From: Oikopleura dioica | Lineage: Eukaryota; Chordata; Appendicularia; Copelata; Oikopleuridae | Length of the DNA stretch: 64,000 nucleotides | Assembly: GCA_907165135.1 (NCBI GenBank) | Contig: OU015567.1 | Location: 12,281,001-12,345,000, forward strand | Reading direction: 5' to 3' | In this document: positions 11,690 to 22,700 of the stretch, piece by piece | Numbering within the stretch: the stretch's first letter is position 1 | Layout: each line of letters starts with the position of its first letter | Program-made: the position numbers and the translations under genes | The notes under the pieces: model-generated | Seen by the model: only the letters and a program-made list of their open reading frames with translations | What the model was told of the DNA's origin: nothing | Databases searched by the model: none

Positions 11690-12570
11690 TCACCGTGACC
11701 CAGAATGGAAGAGCCGATGACGCACTTGCTCTGAATAAGTAACAGAAATACCTTAATATTTTTGGCATCCATTTTATTGATTTTGTAGTCAAAGAGGAGG
11801 GCAGACTGAAACAGACCAGAAAGGCACTCAGCTGGCGCCATACTTGACACTACTGAATTGAATATATGGAGTGTCAAAAGTAACAGAAAATGAAGCAAAA
11901 AAATCCAGAATATGTTATAAATATCCAAGTTGAGCAATTTAATTTTTCTATTTTGTGTTTTGCAAATTAATTTCGAAGATGGATCTTATTTTACATACAG
12001 TTATTCTTAATCAGAGTCAAAAATTTGAATAGCGCTACATAAACTTAATTGAAGCTTTTCTTTTTGTCTCTTTATTCAGATGACATTTCAAGCCTCTTAG
12101 CTCTTTAGATATTTTGGTATTCATGAGCTAGTCACCGTGATCCAAAATTAATATTTTAATAATCCTCTTAATAAATGACAAAAGAAAGCAATAAAAGCAT
12201 CATCAATTCCAATTATAGTTGATTATTTTGTTTGTTTATTTGAATTATTGTAAATTTAAAATATATATATTTGACATTTTGGTCATCATAAGTTAGTCAC
12301 CATGATCTTTAATAAATTGATACTACGAATAACTTTCAAATCATTAAAAAATAGATCTTCATTCAATTTTTGAAAGAAATTGGCCATCCTAGAAATTAAT
12401 AGGCAATTAAAATTATACCTCTCGGCTTAAAGTGGATCTCATATGAGTATAATGCGTTCTCTTGAGTTGAAAAATAATTATATAATTAATTTATTCAAAA
12501 TTTCAGTCAACACCACGCTCGATTTACATGTTGGATATCATGAGTTAGTCACCGTGATCCAAAATTTTAA
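11678..12570 (+). repeat. Four dispersed copies of a TCATGAGTTAGTCACCGTGATC motif
   Basis: Close copies of the core GAGTTAGTCACCGTGAYCC occur near 11682, 12124, 12289 (GTTAGTCACCATGATC) and 12541. In several copies it is preceded by TTGG-rich sequence and followed, some tens of bases on, by GAATAAATG.CAAAG-like sequence. Spacing is irregular (about 165-440 bp). Around them the DNA is AT-rich with no supported gene up to 13361. This could be a decayed tandem array or a set of binding sites within the element. Confidence 0.6.
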
Positions 12571-13361
12571 AGTTGATGATTCTTTGAATAAATGTCAAAG
12601 ATAATAGAAGTTGTCTTTATGATTTACCAAGCTTATACCACATTTAAGGATACATGATTCAAATAATTTGGTCATAAGTCAACAAAAAATGATATCGTAC
12701 ACACTGGAGATGAAATATCCTGCGCCATCACCAATGAATATTGAGTTTTCGGATTCGGTGAACAATGAGAAAAATCCAGCCGATCTTTCTTGTGGCATAT
12801 TTCTAGGATCGGTGACATAATTTTATTTTTAATATAGCCATAAACACAAATTGTCACTTTGTTGAAGCTCATTTGCTCTCTCGAAACATCTATTTGATTG
12901 TTGAAACTTTTTCAACCTGAATGTTGAAAGCGAAACTGCAGAAGATATCGAGCTAATGAATCCTGAGTTGCGAAAATACTTAAATTCGATCACGAGTCAA
13001 ATAATATCGTCAGACGGCTGCACTCGGCGCCAACTTTTTCAATTATCTTTAAGGAGCGGAAGCTAGATTGATTATTTACTGTATTGAAATTGAATAATTT
13101 TGAGCCTCCTATAAAGATCTCGACAAACGAGCGAGCCAATAAAAGATACTTGTATCGACATTCTTATTGCATCTTTTCAAAGGTTCATCGTTTTTCGTTC
13201 TTCACTGGACAGAGAAGACAATTTGCTTCGACAGTTAATGATGAGAAACTTTATCGTTAGTTTCTCTTCTGATGAAAAAGAAAGACTTTTTCACTTCGAA
13301 AAACTTCAAGCTTAATAAACATCAGCGCGCTGAGGGATCCAAAACCTTCAATGAAAGAATA

Positions 13362-15048
13362 ATGGATGGAGAATTCGTTTTTGTAGAGAAGAAAAGCTTC
13401 TTGAATTACGATTGGCTTCGTCTTTCTTGGATACCCTTAAAGATTCGATTAAATCATCGTCGATTTTCGATTACATGAGTCACGACATGTCTGATGACAT
13501 AGACGATGAGTCTGGAGGAAAGGGAAGACGCTCATTCGATTTTCGCAAGTCTATCGATGAGCTCAGCTATAGTTTGCCATACTTTGGTTCTTATCGAGGT
13601 AATTTTTAAGATTAAGCATCAAATAATCATATTGTAGCGCATAAACAGACCGATGATCTCGAGCGCCGAATAAGTTCTGCTCTAACGGAAATTGAGGGAA
13701 ATGAAAAGAGCATCGCTTTAGCTGTTGGAAAAATACGGGCAGAAGCATTGAAAAACGACGAGTCTCTATTACTTCAGGCAAGAAGTAATTCCATTGAGCT
13801 GATGGATGCCCTTGAGGATCATCGTCAACGCTACAAAAAACTTTCAAACTTTGTGAGATGTATCTTGACAAAAAGTCAGCCATGCGCTGATATAGGTATT
13901 TTTAACCAATAGCTTCGTTCAATTTATCTTTTTTAGACTATCACTCGCAAGGTTATTTGAAGGCGCTCTGTCGAGGTAGCCAAAATCAAAATACGACTGT
14001 CGCGGCTCAGTTAGAGATAGAAAATTCATGCGAACTTATTGGTAAGCTTGAGTAACCTTATCTTCATTAATTATATTAAAGTCGGAAATTATTTATACGC
14101 AATCGATGAGCCGCATGTAAGTCTCTACAAAGACAATCAGACCTTTATTGGACTACGAGTAACAAGTAATCTGAAAGACTATTCAAGATTTTCTATTATT
14201 TTGTTTAGTGGAAGTAAAAATGCCATCTGTTATAAGACGATACCATGAAGTCAAAGTTGAATCAAGAGGACGTATAAATTTCGATTCGTACGAAGTTCCT
14301 GATTTGAACGACGTCATCATCGTTCGCGAATATTCAAATAATGAAAATAGTTTCAGATCTTTCCCGAGAAACAAGTTGTATGAGAAATTTTGAAATTTAA
14401 TTAAAATGCTCCTAGTTGTCAACAGGGAATCGGAGAGGCTTATCTCTGTCCATTGGCTTCTTCAAAACCAGGATTCGGGATGTTTCAGTACATGCGAATC
14501 TCTCAATCACCTTTTGAATTCGGTCGCACACACTACCACACGAATCGAGTCTGTATAGAATCGGGAAAGCAATCTTTTGCTGTTATAAAAAAGGAAGAAG
14601 GCATTGAAAAAATAAGAAGCCAAGGTAAAAATAGAGCTTTTGAAAAATATTGACATTATTTAAGCTGGAATCATCTGTTTGAACCGCAAATTCCGAACCT
14701 ACACAGCCGAAATTAAATCAAGAACCTTTATTATTCCAAAAAATTGCATCAATTACTTTGACTCCCGATAGCTTGAATGATTTGTATCAGTTCTCTTCTT
14801 TGACCCAAGAGACTTATTCTTGGTCCCATAGTGCCTTGACGCTTTTCGCAAATGGTCTCAATCTTTCTTCGTTAACTTACGAAAAGATTGATACTTTCAT
14901 GTCAAGTTCACGAAAAAGTCCTATTAATTCTGTTATATCTTTTTTCGACATTTTAAAAAGTGACATTAAGCTCTTTCTGATTGTTGTCATGATTATCTTC
15001 TCGTTCTTGTTCATTTTTCAATTTGTATTACAAAATTATAGAGAATAA
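13362..15048 (+). CDS. Fusion-glycoprotein-like membrane protein of the giant element
   Basis: At least seven exons joined by 38-45 nt GT-AG introns. The order is an acidic N-terminal part (MDGEFVFVEKK), a long heptad-like helical segment (about 13650-13860, LERRISSALTEIEG onward), cysteine pairs (CILTKSQPC), a Cys-containing ectodomain with CQQGIGEAYLC, and a C-terminal membrane segment (LFLIVVMIIFSFLFIFQFVL) with a short tail. This order resembles class I fusion or retroelement env proteins, but I see no signal peptide and no clear fusion peptide, so the relation is inference. The frame is off by one near 13392-13395 (A-run) and again near 14738-14770. A cellular surface protein is possible. 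Confidence 0.55.
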
Positions 15049-15083
15049 AAGTATTGATATGAATTGAAATTATATTATAAAAA

Positions 15084-15400
15084 TTAAGATTGGTCCTCAG
15101 AAACAAAGACATGATTTTGACTTGTTTGTTCACCGTCAGGTAGATAACACATTTGTTCTTTCAACGTCACTTTTATAGTTATGCTGCTCCAATCGGCGAG
15201 ATCGAACTTAATGGCTTCGAAATGACGATGATTGGTCTTCAGCGCCACCTTTATCATCTGCTTATAAGTCCAAGACTCTTTCAAATTATTTTCTTTGCCT
15301 ATCTCTTAAAGTTTGCTAAGAAAAATTACAAATACGTTTGCTTTGTCTTTTTCATATTTTTCGCCGAATTTCTGTATGACAAATATATAATGAAATAAAT
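15084..15400 (-). CDS. Possible small minus-strand gene (uncertain)
   Basis: A well-formed minus-strand frame (ESWTYKQMIKVALKTNHRH to VFVSEDQS, stop at 15084) is preceded by a possible short exon and intron. Its composition looks protein-like, but no family is recognised and the 5' end is not resolved. It sits between two plus-strand genes of the giant element and could be a chance frame. Confidence 0.25.
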
Positions 15401-15556
15401 ATGACGTTCGATTATAAACTTTCTTGTTTAAGAATGATCTTGTTTTATGTTCTTATTGGAACTCTTGTAGCGATCTTCTTAACGTCCTTTGTTCTAATGA
15501 CTCATGTCCAAGGAAAAAATGATCCAGCAAGATTAATTGTTGGTCCTCTCGTTATT

Positions 15557-18500
15557 ATGAAAGACATGACAGGTAATTTTTTGTCAAACACAGTCATGAA
15601 AAAAATTTAGAATTTTCCGAATTTAAACAGTGTTCAAAATGCGCAAATTTCTTCAAAAAATGCTCTATTGATGATCATGAAAATACGTGCACTGGTAATG
15701 ACATGTTAACTAAAAAAAATAATATATTTTTAAAGGAACCAAATGTGTTAGTTGCGGCATTGTTTTTCCATTTCCTGACGAATACAATGAACATCTTTAT
15801 GGAAAGTGCAGATACAGACGTTATTATGATTCACCTCAGGAGTTAACTGTGCCAAAAAAAATGCCTCAACCTGGTACGATAAATCATATTTTCCATTGAT
15901 ATTTAATCTTTTATAAGGTCGACTCAGTCAGCGAAATAAACGAATACAATGTGTCTTTTGCTTACAAAACATCGCAAAGACAGAATTTTACAAAAATCAT
16001 AAAGAAGAATGCAATGGAATAAAATGCAGATGCTGTCTTATGAGTATTCCTGCATCCGTTTTTCCATCTCACGCAAAGCTTTGCACGCTTAACTTTCGTA
16101 AAGATCGCAAATCCGACAAAACAATGGACGAGATTTTGGAGATATTCGAAAATGATGTCAATCTCGATGATCCGAAAAAAAAATATTCAAAAGAAGACAG
16201 AAAACGACGATATGAAGAAACTAAACTTAATAAAGAAATAAGTGAAGAAGAAAAATTCATCAATCGGAAAATTCTACGACAAAATCCATCTTCAGAGAAG
16301 ACTATCAAGCTAGCGGCAACAAGAATCGAAGAAATACTCAAGTCTCTAGATGAGACGACGATTTCATCTGTGTTCTTCTCGCTGGGACTACTTGACATTC
16401 GTTTATGCAAGGATTTCGTAAATCGATTTGGAGAAATATCATCAGATGCAAAGAGATCTTTTCTTGCTGCTCTTGTTCCAACGAATCCTGATGAATCTTC
16501 TATCCCATACATTGTCAAATCTTTGAGCAAAATAAATGTTAGTAAACATTCAACACTCACCGCAATTAGCGATCGACCGAAAATTTTGGCTCATCAATCT
16601 GTCCGAAAAAACCGAAGTGAGTTACTGACTGTTGACGAAAAAAGAAAAATAGCGAAAACGTGGTTGGAGAATTCATGTCCTATCGTTTCGAAAAATCGCT
16701 CAACGATGAACTTGAGAAAATCAAAAGTCGAGGATTTTTGGCTTCAAATTTATAATGAAATTGGTGCTTTTTACGAAACGAAGAAGTTCAAGAAAGGCGA
16801 CGAAGAGATTGTTAAGGTGCAAAAATTTATTTTGTCGACGACAACGCATGAAGTTTATGCGCTTGCACGTGTGAAGTTGGGATACTTTGTTTCGGAACAT
16901 CTTCTGAATAAATTTCGTCCAAAAAACGTTGTTGTGAGGAACAGTGATAATTACTGGGGTCTTCAATGTCAATGCGAGAACTGTACGAATGGCGAATCTG
17001 CGATTAACTTTATTAACAAAGTTCGACGAGAATGTTTGTTAGAGGAAGAAAGAAAATCATATGAATGGGTGACACTGGAGAATTTTTTCAAGAAAACTGT
17101 TTGTGGTGCTTCAATTTTCGACAATTTCCACTGCGCAGATATTAAAAAACATAATCGTAAGTTTTTTTTTGATTCATTTATTGACACCATTTAAAGAATG
17201 CTTCCGTCACCTGAAGTACGATAAATCTTGTGAACGATGCAATCACGTTTGCGACGCGAGCGCTGTCGAAGACATTATAAAGGATCTTTTATCAAATAAA
17301 AAGGGATCGAAACATTATCGAATACCCCACTTTAAGGTAGAAAATAAGCAGAACTAAATAATAATTGACATGTCTTAAGGTTCAAGACAGCAAGGAAATC
17401 ATTTGGGTACCTCAAGGTTCCGAAACCGCTGTTATGACTTACGAAGAAGCTGTTGAATTTTGTTCTCAGAGCCTTAAAAAAATGCATGCTCATCATTTCG
17501 ACAGAAAACTGTCGCACGAAAAACGCATCAAATGTAACGCCGGTGAAGTCGAGCTCGATCGAAATCAAATTTATGTTGAGGTTTGCTTACATTTTGATTT
17601 ATTTAGTTAAATATGCAATAGTTCGATTATGGAAAAAGTTTTGGTATACTGCCATCAAGAAGAACCCAAGGACAGTTTCTGGTAAGGATTTAAATTTCGA
17701 TATCGAATCCTTATATATATTTTTTTAGAATAGTCAAACAGTTGCTAGCCTGACTTACGTTTTTTCTGCCTACGATTTTGATGAAGAAGAATGGTTTAGA
17801 TACGTCTTCCACGGGCTATCCTATGAGAAAGATATATCAAGCATCAAGATTCTTGAAGACCAAGCATTCGAGAGAGCGGCTAGCCGGGGTGTTGACCTTA
17901 CTGGTCGAAAAATTCTTGCTGTCAGCGATAATTCTGGTGGCGAATTTAAGGAAAGGGTCGACGAGAAAAAATAACGTTTGGTTTTCGAGATTTTTCGGTT
18001 ACGAGATACCCCAACTTTGACCGTTTATTGAAATTTTTTGGGTTTTTCCGCATTTCTGAGACAGAAATCCCGATTCTCGTCGACCTCCCCCTTAAGAATC
18101 GCTTCAGCCTTTCAATCTTGGAAAGTCTTCGTCCTACGTGCTTACGGTTTAAATGTCCGAGTCATGGCAAGCTAGGATAAGCAATTTATGCTGATTTTAT
18201 TTTGAATCAAGAATTTCAAAAAAAAATAATTGCAAATGCTTATTCGCTTCAAGTCTCTTATTGATGGTTATCATGGTTTTATTCCAAGTGTAGCTGACAA
18301 GTACAATTGCATTGATGAAGGATTAGATGTACCGGAGTTAATTGAGAAACTGAAAATTGAAGAGGATCGATTAAGAGCTGAAAGACCGTACGAAAGATAC
18401 TTCGAGCGCATTTTCGTAAATCTGGATGACTACGAGGGATTGGAGCGCAGAGAAGTGTTTCCTTCGCCTTTTCACTGCCGAAGAGTGCGGATGGCTTGTT

Positions 18501-19661
18501 ATTCGGAGGATCGATCAAAAATTCTTTTTACAAATACGATTTGCCCTGCAAACTGTATTCCCTGCGCTTCTGGTGACTTTTATCATTGCGAAACAACGAC
18601 TCGTGAGGTACTTGAGCGATCTGTGAGACACGCTGAACCTCGGGAAAGAGAAAAGAAGAAAAAGAATTCTTCTCAAAACAGGAGTCAAAGCCAAAGCCAG
18701 AGCAAAGTGCAAACTCAACGTGATAGTCAGGTTTGGAAGAGTTCGACGATTTCAGCCAATGATGATAGCGTCGAAATAACAATTGATGACGATGAAATAA
18801 TTGCAAAAAAGATTATACAACCCCTTCCAAAAATCATCGATCCGAAGAAAGGAGAAGAAGACATATTACGAATTTCTCCAAAACTCTCTTTACCCGAAAC
18901 AAATATCGATAATGGAATGTTGAAAGAAGCGATAAAAGAAATGACAAAAGAAAAGAGTTCAGATTACAAGAAAGAAATCAATGATCGTCGAAATGCCTTC
19001 AAAGCGAATAAACCGTATCATTTGGACCTTTTGGCGCATATAATTAATTTAATGCAAACCGAAATTCCTCAAAATTGTCTCGTTGTCGATCCAAACAAAA
19101 CTTCTGCAATTCTTGAAGAAGCAAAGAATGACATTAATAATTTCCTGCCGAAATTGTTACATTTCTATGACTGCGACATAGAAAGCATCAATCGAATCGT
19201 CTTCACCTTTCTGCTGAATGATCAGTCCTTCAGGGCAAAATCTTTTATTGGAATTGGGAGACGTAAGGGACATTATGTCGTCGTTGGTTTGTTAAAAGAC
19301 GAGAAAAAAATTATTCTTTATGATCACGAGAATGCTTATAAAGATGATTATTGGAATTATGGTAAGTAATTATTATTATGAAAAAATAAAACAATTTTCT
19401 TCAGTTGGCGAAGTTGTCACCAAAATATACAGTCATTTATGGGGAGATAATTTTGACATCTTCATTCCAGAGACGATGCCCCAGAATGCTGATGACTGTG
19501 GACCTCATTGTATTTTAAATACTGAAATTCTGTCCACTAAAAATTTCAATTTCATGAAATCGCCATATAAATTTACTCCTGCTGACATTTTAAATCTGCG
19601 GCAAATGCATCTCAAATCATGGATCAATAAGAAATATGAAAAAACTGCATATTTTGAATAA
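15557..19661 (+). CDS. Zinc-finger DDE-type transposase fused to a C48 (Ulp1-like) cysteine protease
   Basis: A multi-exon gene. The N-terminus carries four C2HC-type zinc fingers (CSKCANFFKKC, CVSCGIVF..HLYGKC, CVFCLQNI..HKEEC, CRCC..HAKLC). A basic/helical region and a Cys cluster (CQCENC) follow. The putative catalytic core has VEFDYGKSFG, then LAVSDNSGGEFK, then NRFSLSILE..CPSHGK and SLIDGYHGF, the order seen in DDE-type transposases (acidic-DNSGGEFK-HGK-DG). A Cys-rich and basic linker leads to a C48 protease with His in GHYVVVG, Asp in ILYDHE, Gln in MPQNADDCG and Cys in DCGPHC, so all catalytic residues are kept. Two joins in the core coincide with insertions (17951-18096 and about 18165-18255). 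An upstream hydrophobic frame from 15401 is probably untranslated. Confidence 0.65.
17951..18096 (+). mobile_element. 146-bp inverted-end insertion acting as a GA-AG intron
   Basis: The sequence begins GAAAGGGTCGACGAGAA and its far end is TTCTCGTCGACCTCCCCC followed by TTAAG, a clear inverted pair. TTAAG lies directly before it (17946-17950) and at its end (18092-18096). Removing it joins GGEFK to NRFSLSIL in frame in the transposase core, so it is either spliced out with a GA donor and AG acceptor or it breaks the gene. Confidence 0.65.
18165..18255 (+). mobile_element. Second intron-like insertion in the transposase core
   Basis: SHGK and SLIDGYHGF become contiguous in frame if roughly 18172-18252 is removed. 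CAAG stands at both junctions, and the ends carry an imperfect inverted pair (GGATAAGCAATTT and the reverse of AAATGCTTATTCG). The donor would be non-canonical (CT or GC). Boundaries are approximate. Confidence 0.4.
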
Positions 19662-19748
19662 ATATTTAATCAATAGATCGATGAGGTGAATGTCCTTAGT
19701 CTTTTTATTGTAATGAGAAGTTATTAAAAATTCAAAGGAACAAGAGAA

Positions 19749-22700
19749 TTAAAGCAGAAGTTTTTTTTGAAGAATTTGATACGCTATCAATTTTCTCAAG
19801 GTTGACGCGTGCTTTTGGGTAAAGGCGAAGACAGCATCGCGCGAAAGGTATTCTGCGAATGTCATAGCGAAAATTCCACAATCTTGAATATATTTAAATT
19901 TATGAAATTTTGCATAAACAAACCGAAATTATTCATCTGTCGAGGGATGTTTTCGGCGATTGATTCTATCTTCCAGTCCTGACTGAGAGGTTTTTCTTGT
20001 TTTAGCAGATGCTCGGCCTTTATAAAGGAATTCGATCAAAACATAAAGTTCAATAAAAATACCTTTAAGTATTCAAAAAGAGTCGTTACGCACTCAGTAT
20101 TGTATGCCCCTAATGAATCAAGGTAGCAAAGTCTTTTTCTTCTCATATCTGCATAAGCAAGAGTCCAATGATTTGGTTTCTTAGGAAAAGGCTCACTTGG
20201 AGTGGGAACAATCATATTTATCGGAAAGAAGACTAAATCGGATTGAAAAATGTTGAATTTTTTCGTCCATCGCTTCACAGAGTTGGGTCCGTGTTCTTTA
20301 AGCTTGGTGTAGAAGAAGCTACTCAACGATTTGATCCGAGGCATCGTTGAAAGTGTTTGGGATCGCATCTCGATCAATTTTAAGTAAAAATTGATCACCT
20401 AAAGGGAAGTGAAACATATTCTTAGTTGCTTATTTTTGGCAATTACCTCTCCATCAATCCAAGTGGATTCATTTAAGGTCTCCATGTCGGATTTGGTGAC
20501 AAACATTTGCGGTATCTCCGAAACGATGTCATTTGCATTCTTTCCCGCCAATGAGGATTTGACAAATTGACTCATCTCATCGGTGAATTTCGGAAAGGGA
20601 TCACTTAGATATTATTTTAAATTTTTTTTAGATTAAGCCAGGGCCGCAGCAAAAAAAAACCAGAATGGCCGCTCAGCCAATTCAAAAAATTTCTAGCAGT
20701 GGCTCAACTCAGCTTAGCTCAGTGATTTTAAAAAATGATGTGACCTGCCTAGCGCAACTTACACAATTATCACTCGGCTCAGCTCAGCTCAGCTCAGCTC
20801 AGCACAATTATTTTTGAATATGATCAGTTCTCCTTAGCTCAGCTCAGCACAATTATTTTAGAATATGATCAGCTCTGCTCAGCTCAGCTCACTGATTTTA
20901 AATAGTCTACTAGCTAAGCTCTGCTCAATGATCTCTGCGAAAGGCAGCTCAGCTCAGCTCAGCTCAGAGAATTTTCCGCGCAGCTCAGTTTAGCTCAGCA
21001 AAATAGAGAAAAAATTGCGACTCTAGGTCTAAGAAATGAGACGGCGAGAATGAAAAAAAATTGGCCACATAAAGTCAGTCTAAAAACCCGTCAGAACAGG
21101 GCAATTTTCACATTTTACGGACCCCCCCGTCAAGATTTGGAAATAACGAATTTTGAAATTTTGACCTCGGATTCGAGTTCCTCATGCCGAAAAACTATTT
21201 TTTCGCTTCATTTTTTGTCGCTCTATCTCCACTCTAACACCCTGAAAATTTGAGTTAAAGTTTTGAAAATCGTAATGGTGATGCGCTGAGAGCGTACTAG
21301 GCGCGAGTAACATTTTCACGGAAAATGTGTAAATCACGGATTTTTGCTAATTTCATTATTGGAAAGCATATTTTTATTAATAAATTAACATAAATTATTA
21401 TTTTTCAAGTGAAACTTTCTATGAATTTCAAAAATAACAGCGTGGTGCCCTCAAGGTTGACCCAAGCTTTATTTTTCTTTTTAAAAAAATTTTATAACTT
21501 AAGGTTCTCCCAGAAAAATCGATGTTTGAAACTTTAACCTACTCTCAAGACACCCTTAAGAAGTGGACGAGGGTGCCTGTACTTCTGGTGCCCTAGACCA
21601 ACTATCGGGCTATACTATAGGACCAAAATTTTTCGAAAATCTTAAGGGGGTCACTCCAAAATTACTGTTTGAAAAAGTTGTTTTCACATGACGGAGGGGT
21701 CCTTAAGGGGCTCCCCAACGATTTTTCGATTTTTCGAATCTGAATTTTTTCTCTTCAGATTATAATTCTCATCCAAAAAACTGTGTTCAAAACGTTAGCA
21801 TTTTTCGATTTTTTTTTAAAAATTGTCTTGAATTAATCTTGAAGTGTCAAATTTTTAAAAATCAAACTTATTTACCTGGGCATTTTTTGCGAAACAGCTC
21901 GAGTCACAACATTTTTCGCATTTTCCTTCTCCTTGTCCGTTTTTGGCGAGCAAAGAGCATCTGTTGATCCTTGAGAATAACGGTTGAGAGCCGCTCCATT
22001 TGAGCCGCCGATGTTCTGGCGGATACGTTCCAACTTATAGGCCGAGTCATTTTGCGGGTGGGCTGCGTTCACTGGGATCTCGGTCGAGAAGCGGTGGTCA
22101 TACTCGGTCGAGTAGCGTGCGCGGGGGTTGTTTAGCGACGGCGCAGAGTAGCGGTTTTGGTTGCGATTCGTTTGAATGTCCCCATAAGGACTGAAATAGG
22201 AAATAAAAAGAGAGGGAAGTACAAAAGCCTTTTTGTCAAACAGAATATTTTTTCTTGAATTGCGCTATTTGAAATCTGTTGTTTCACCGATTGATTCAGG
22301 CGGATTTTCTAAGCTTAAGATGATCAGTGCAAAAATATGTCTTGAGCGCCTTCATCCAGCGCAAAAACGCCGTCGAAATGCAGCAAAGCCAAAACAAGAA
22401 CAAAGCTCTTTGTGTTGAACTTCTGAAGCTGTTAACTATTGACAAGAATTAAAGGACTCTTGAAGCAATTTGAAGTGAATTTATAAAGATTTTACAGTGG
22501 CTGACATTTTTTGAGCTCTCTTACGAACTGCCAAAGTGTGCGTCGCCCGCGCTTTTCCGATAGTATCTACAGTAGCTTATTGTACGCTTGTACTGTTTCT
22601 TTGGGGGGACTGACATTAAGTAACCTGACTCAGAGTTCTGAAACAATATCCATAAAAGCCGCGTGTCGGCTTTTTCAAAAACAAAGCCGCAAAGCGGTTT

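Noticed and set aside
12672-12872. Minus-strand frame of 66 codons
   Set aside because: AT-rich, no motif, no splice context and within the repeat-bearing region.
15401-15556. Hydrophobic N-terminal extension of the transposase (a membrane-anchored transposase)
   Set aside because: The frame is open, but an ATG at 15557 directly precedes the zinc-finger exon and a membrane segment on a zinc-finger transposase is implausible; the frame is probably chance.
20750-21000. AGCTC units looking like a repeat-spacer array (CRISPR-like)
   Set aside because: Unit and spacer lengths are irregular, spacers resemble each other, and the genome is animal.
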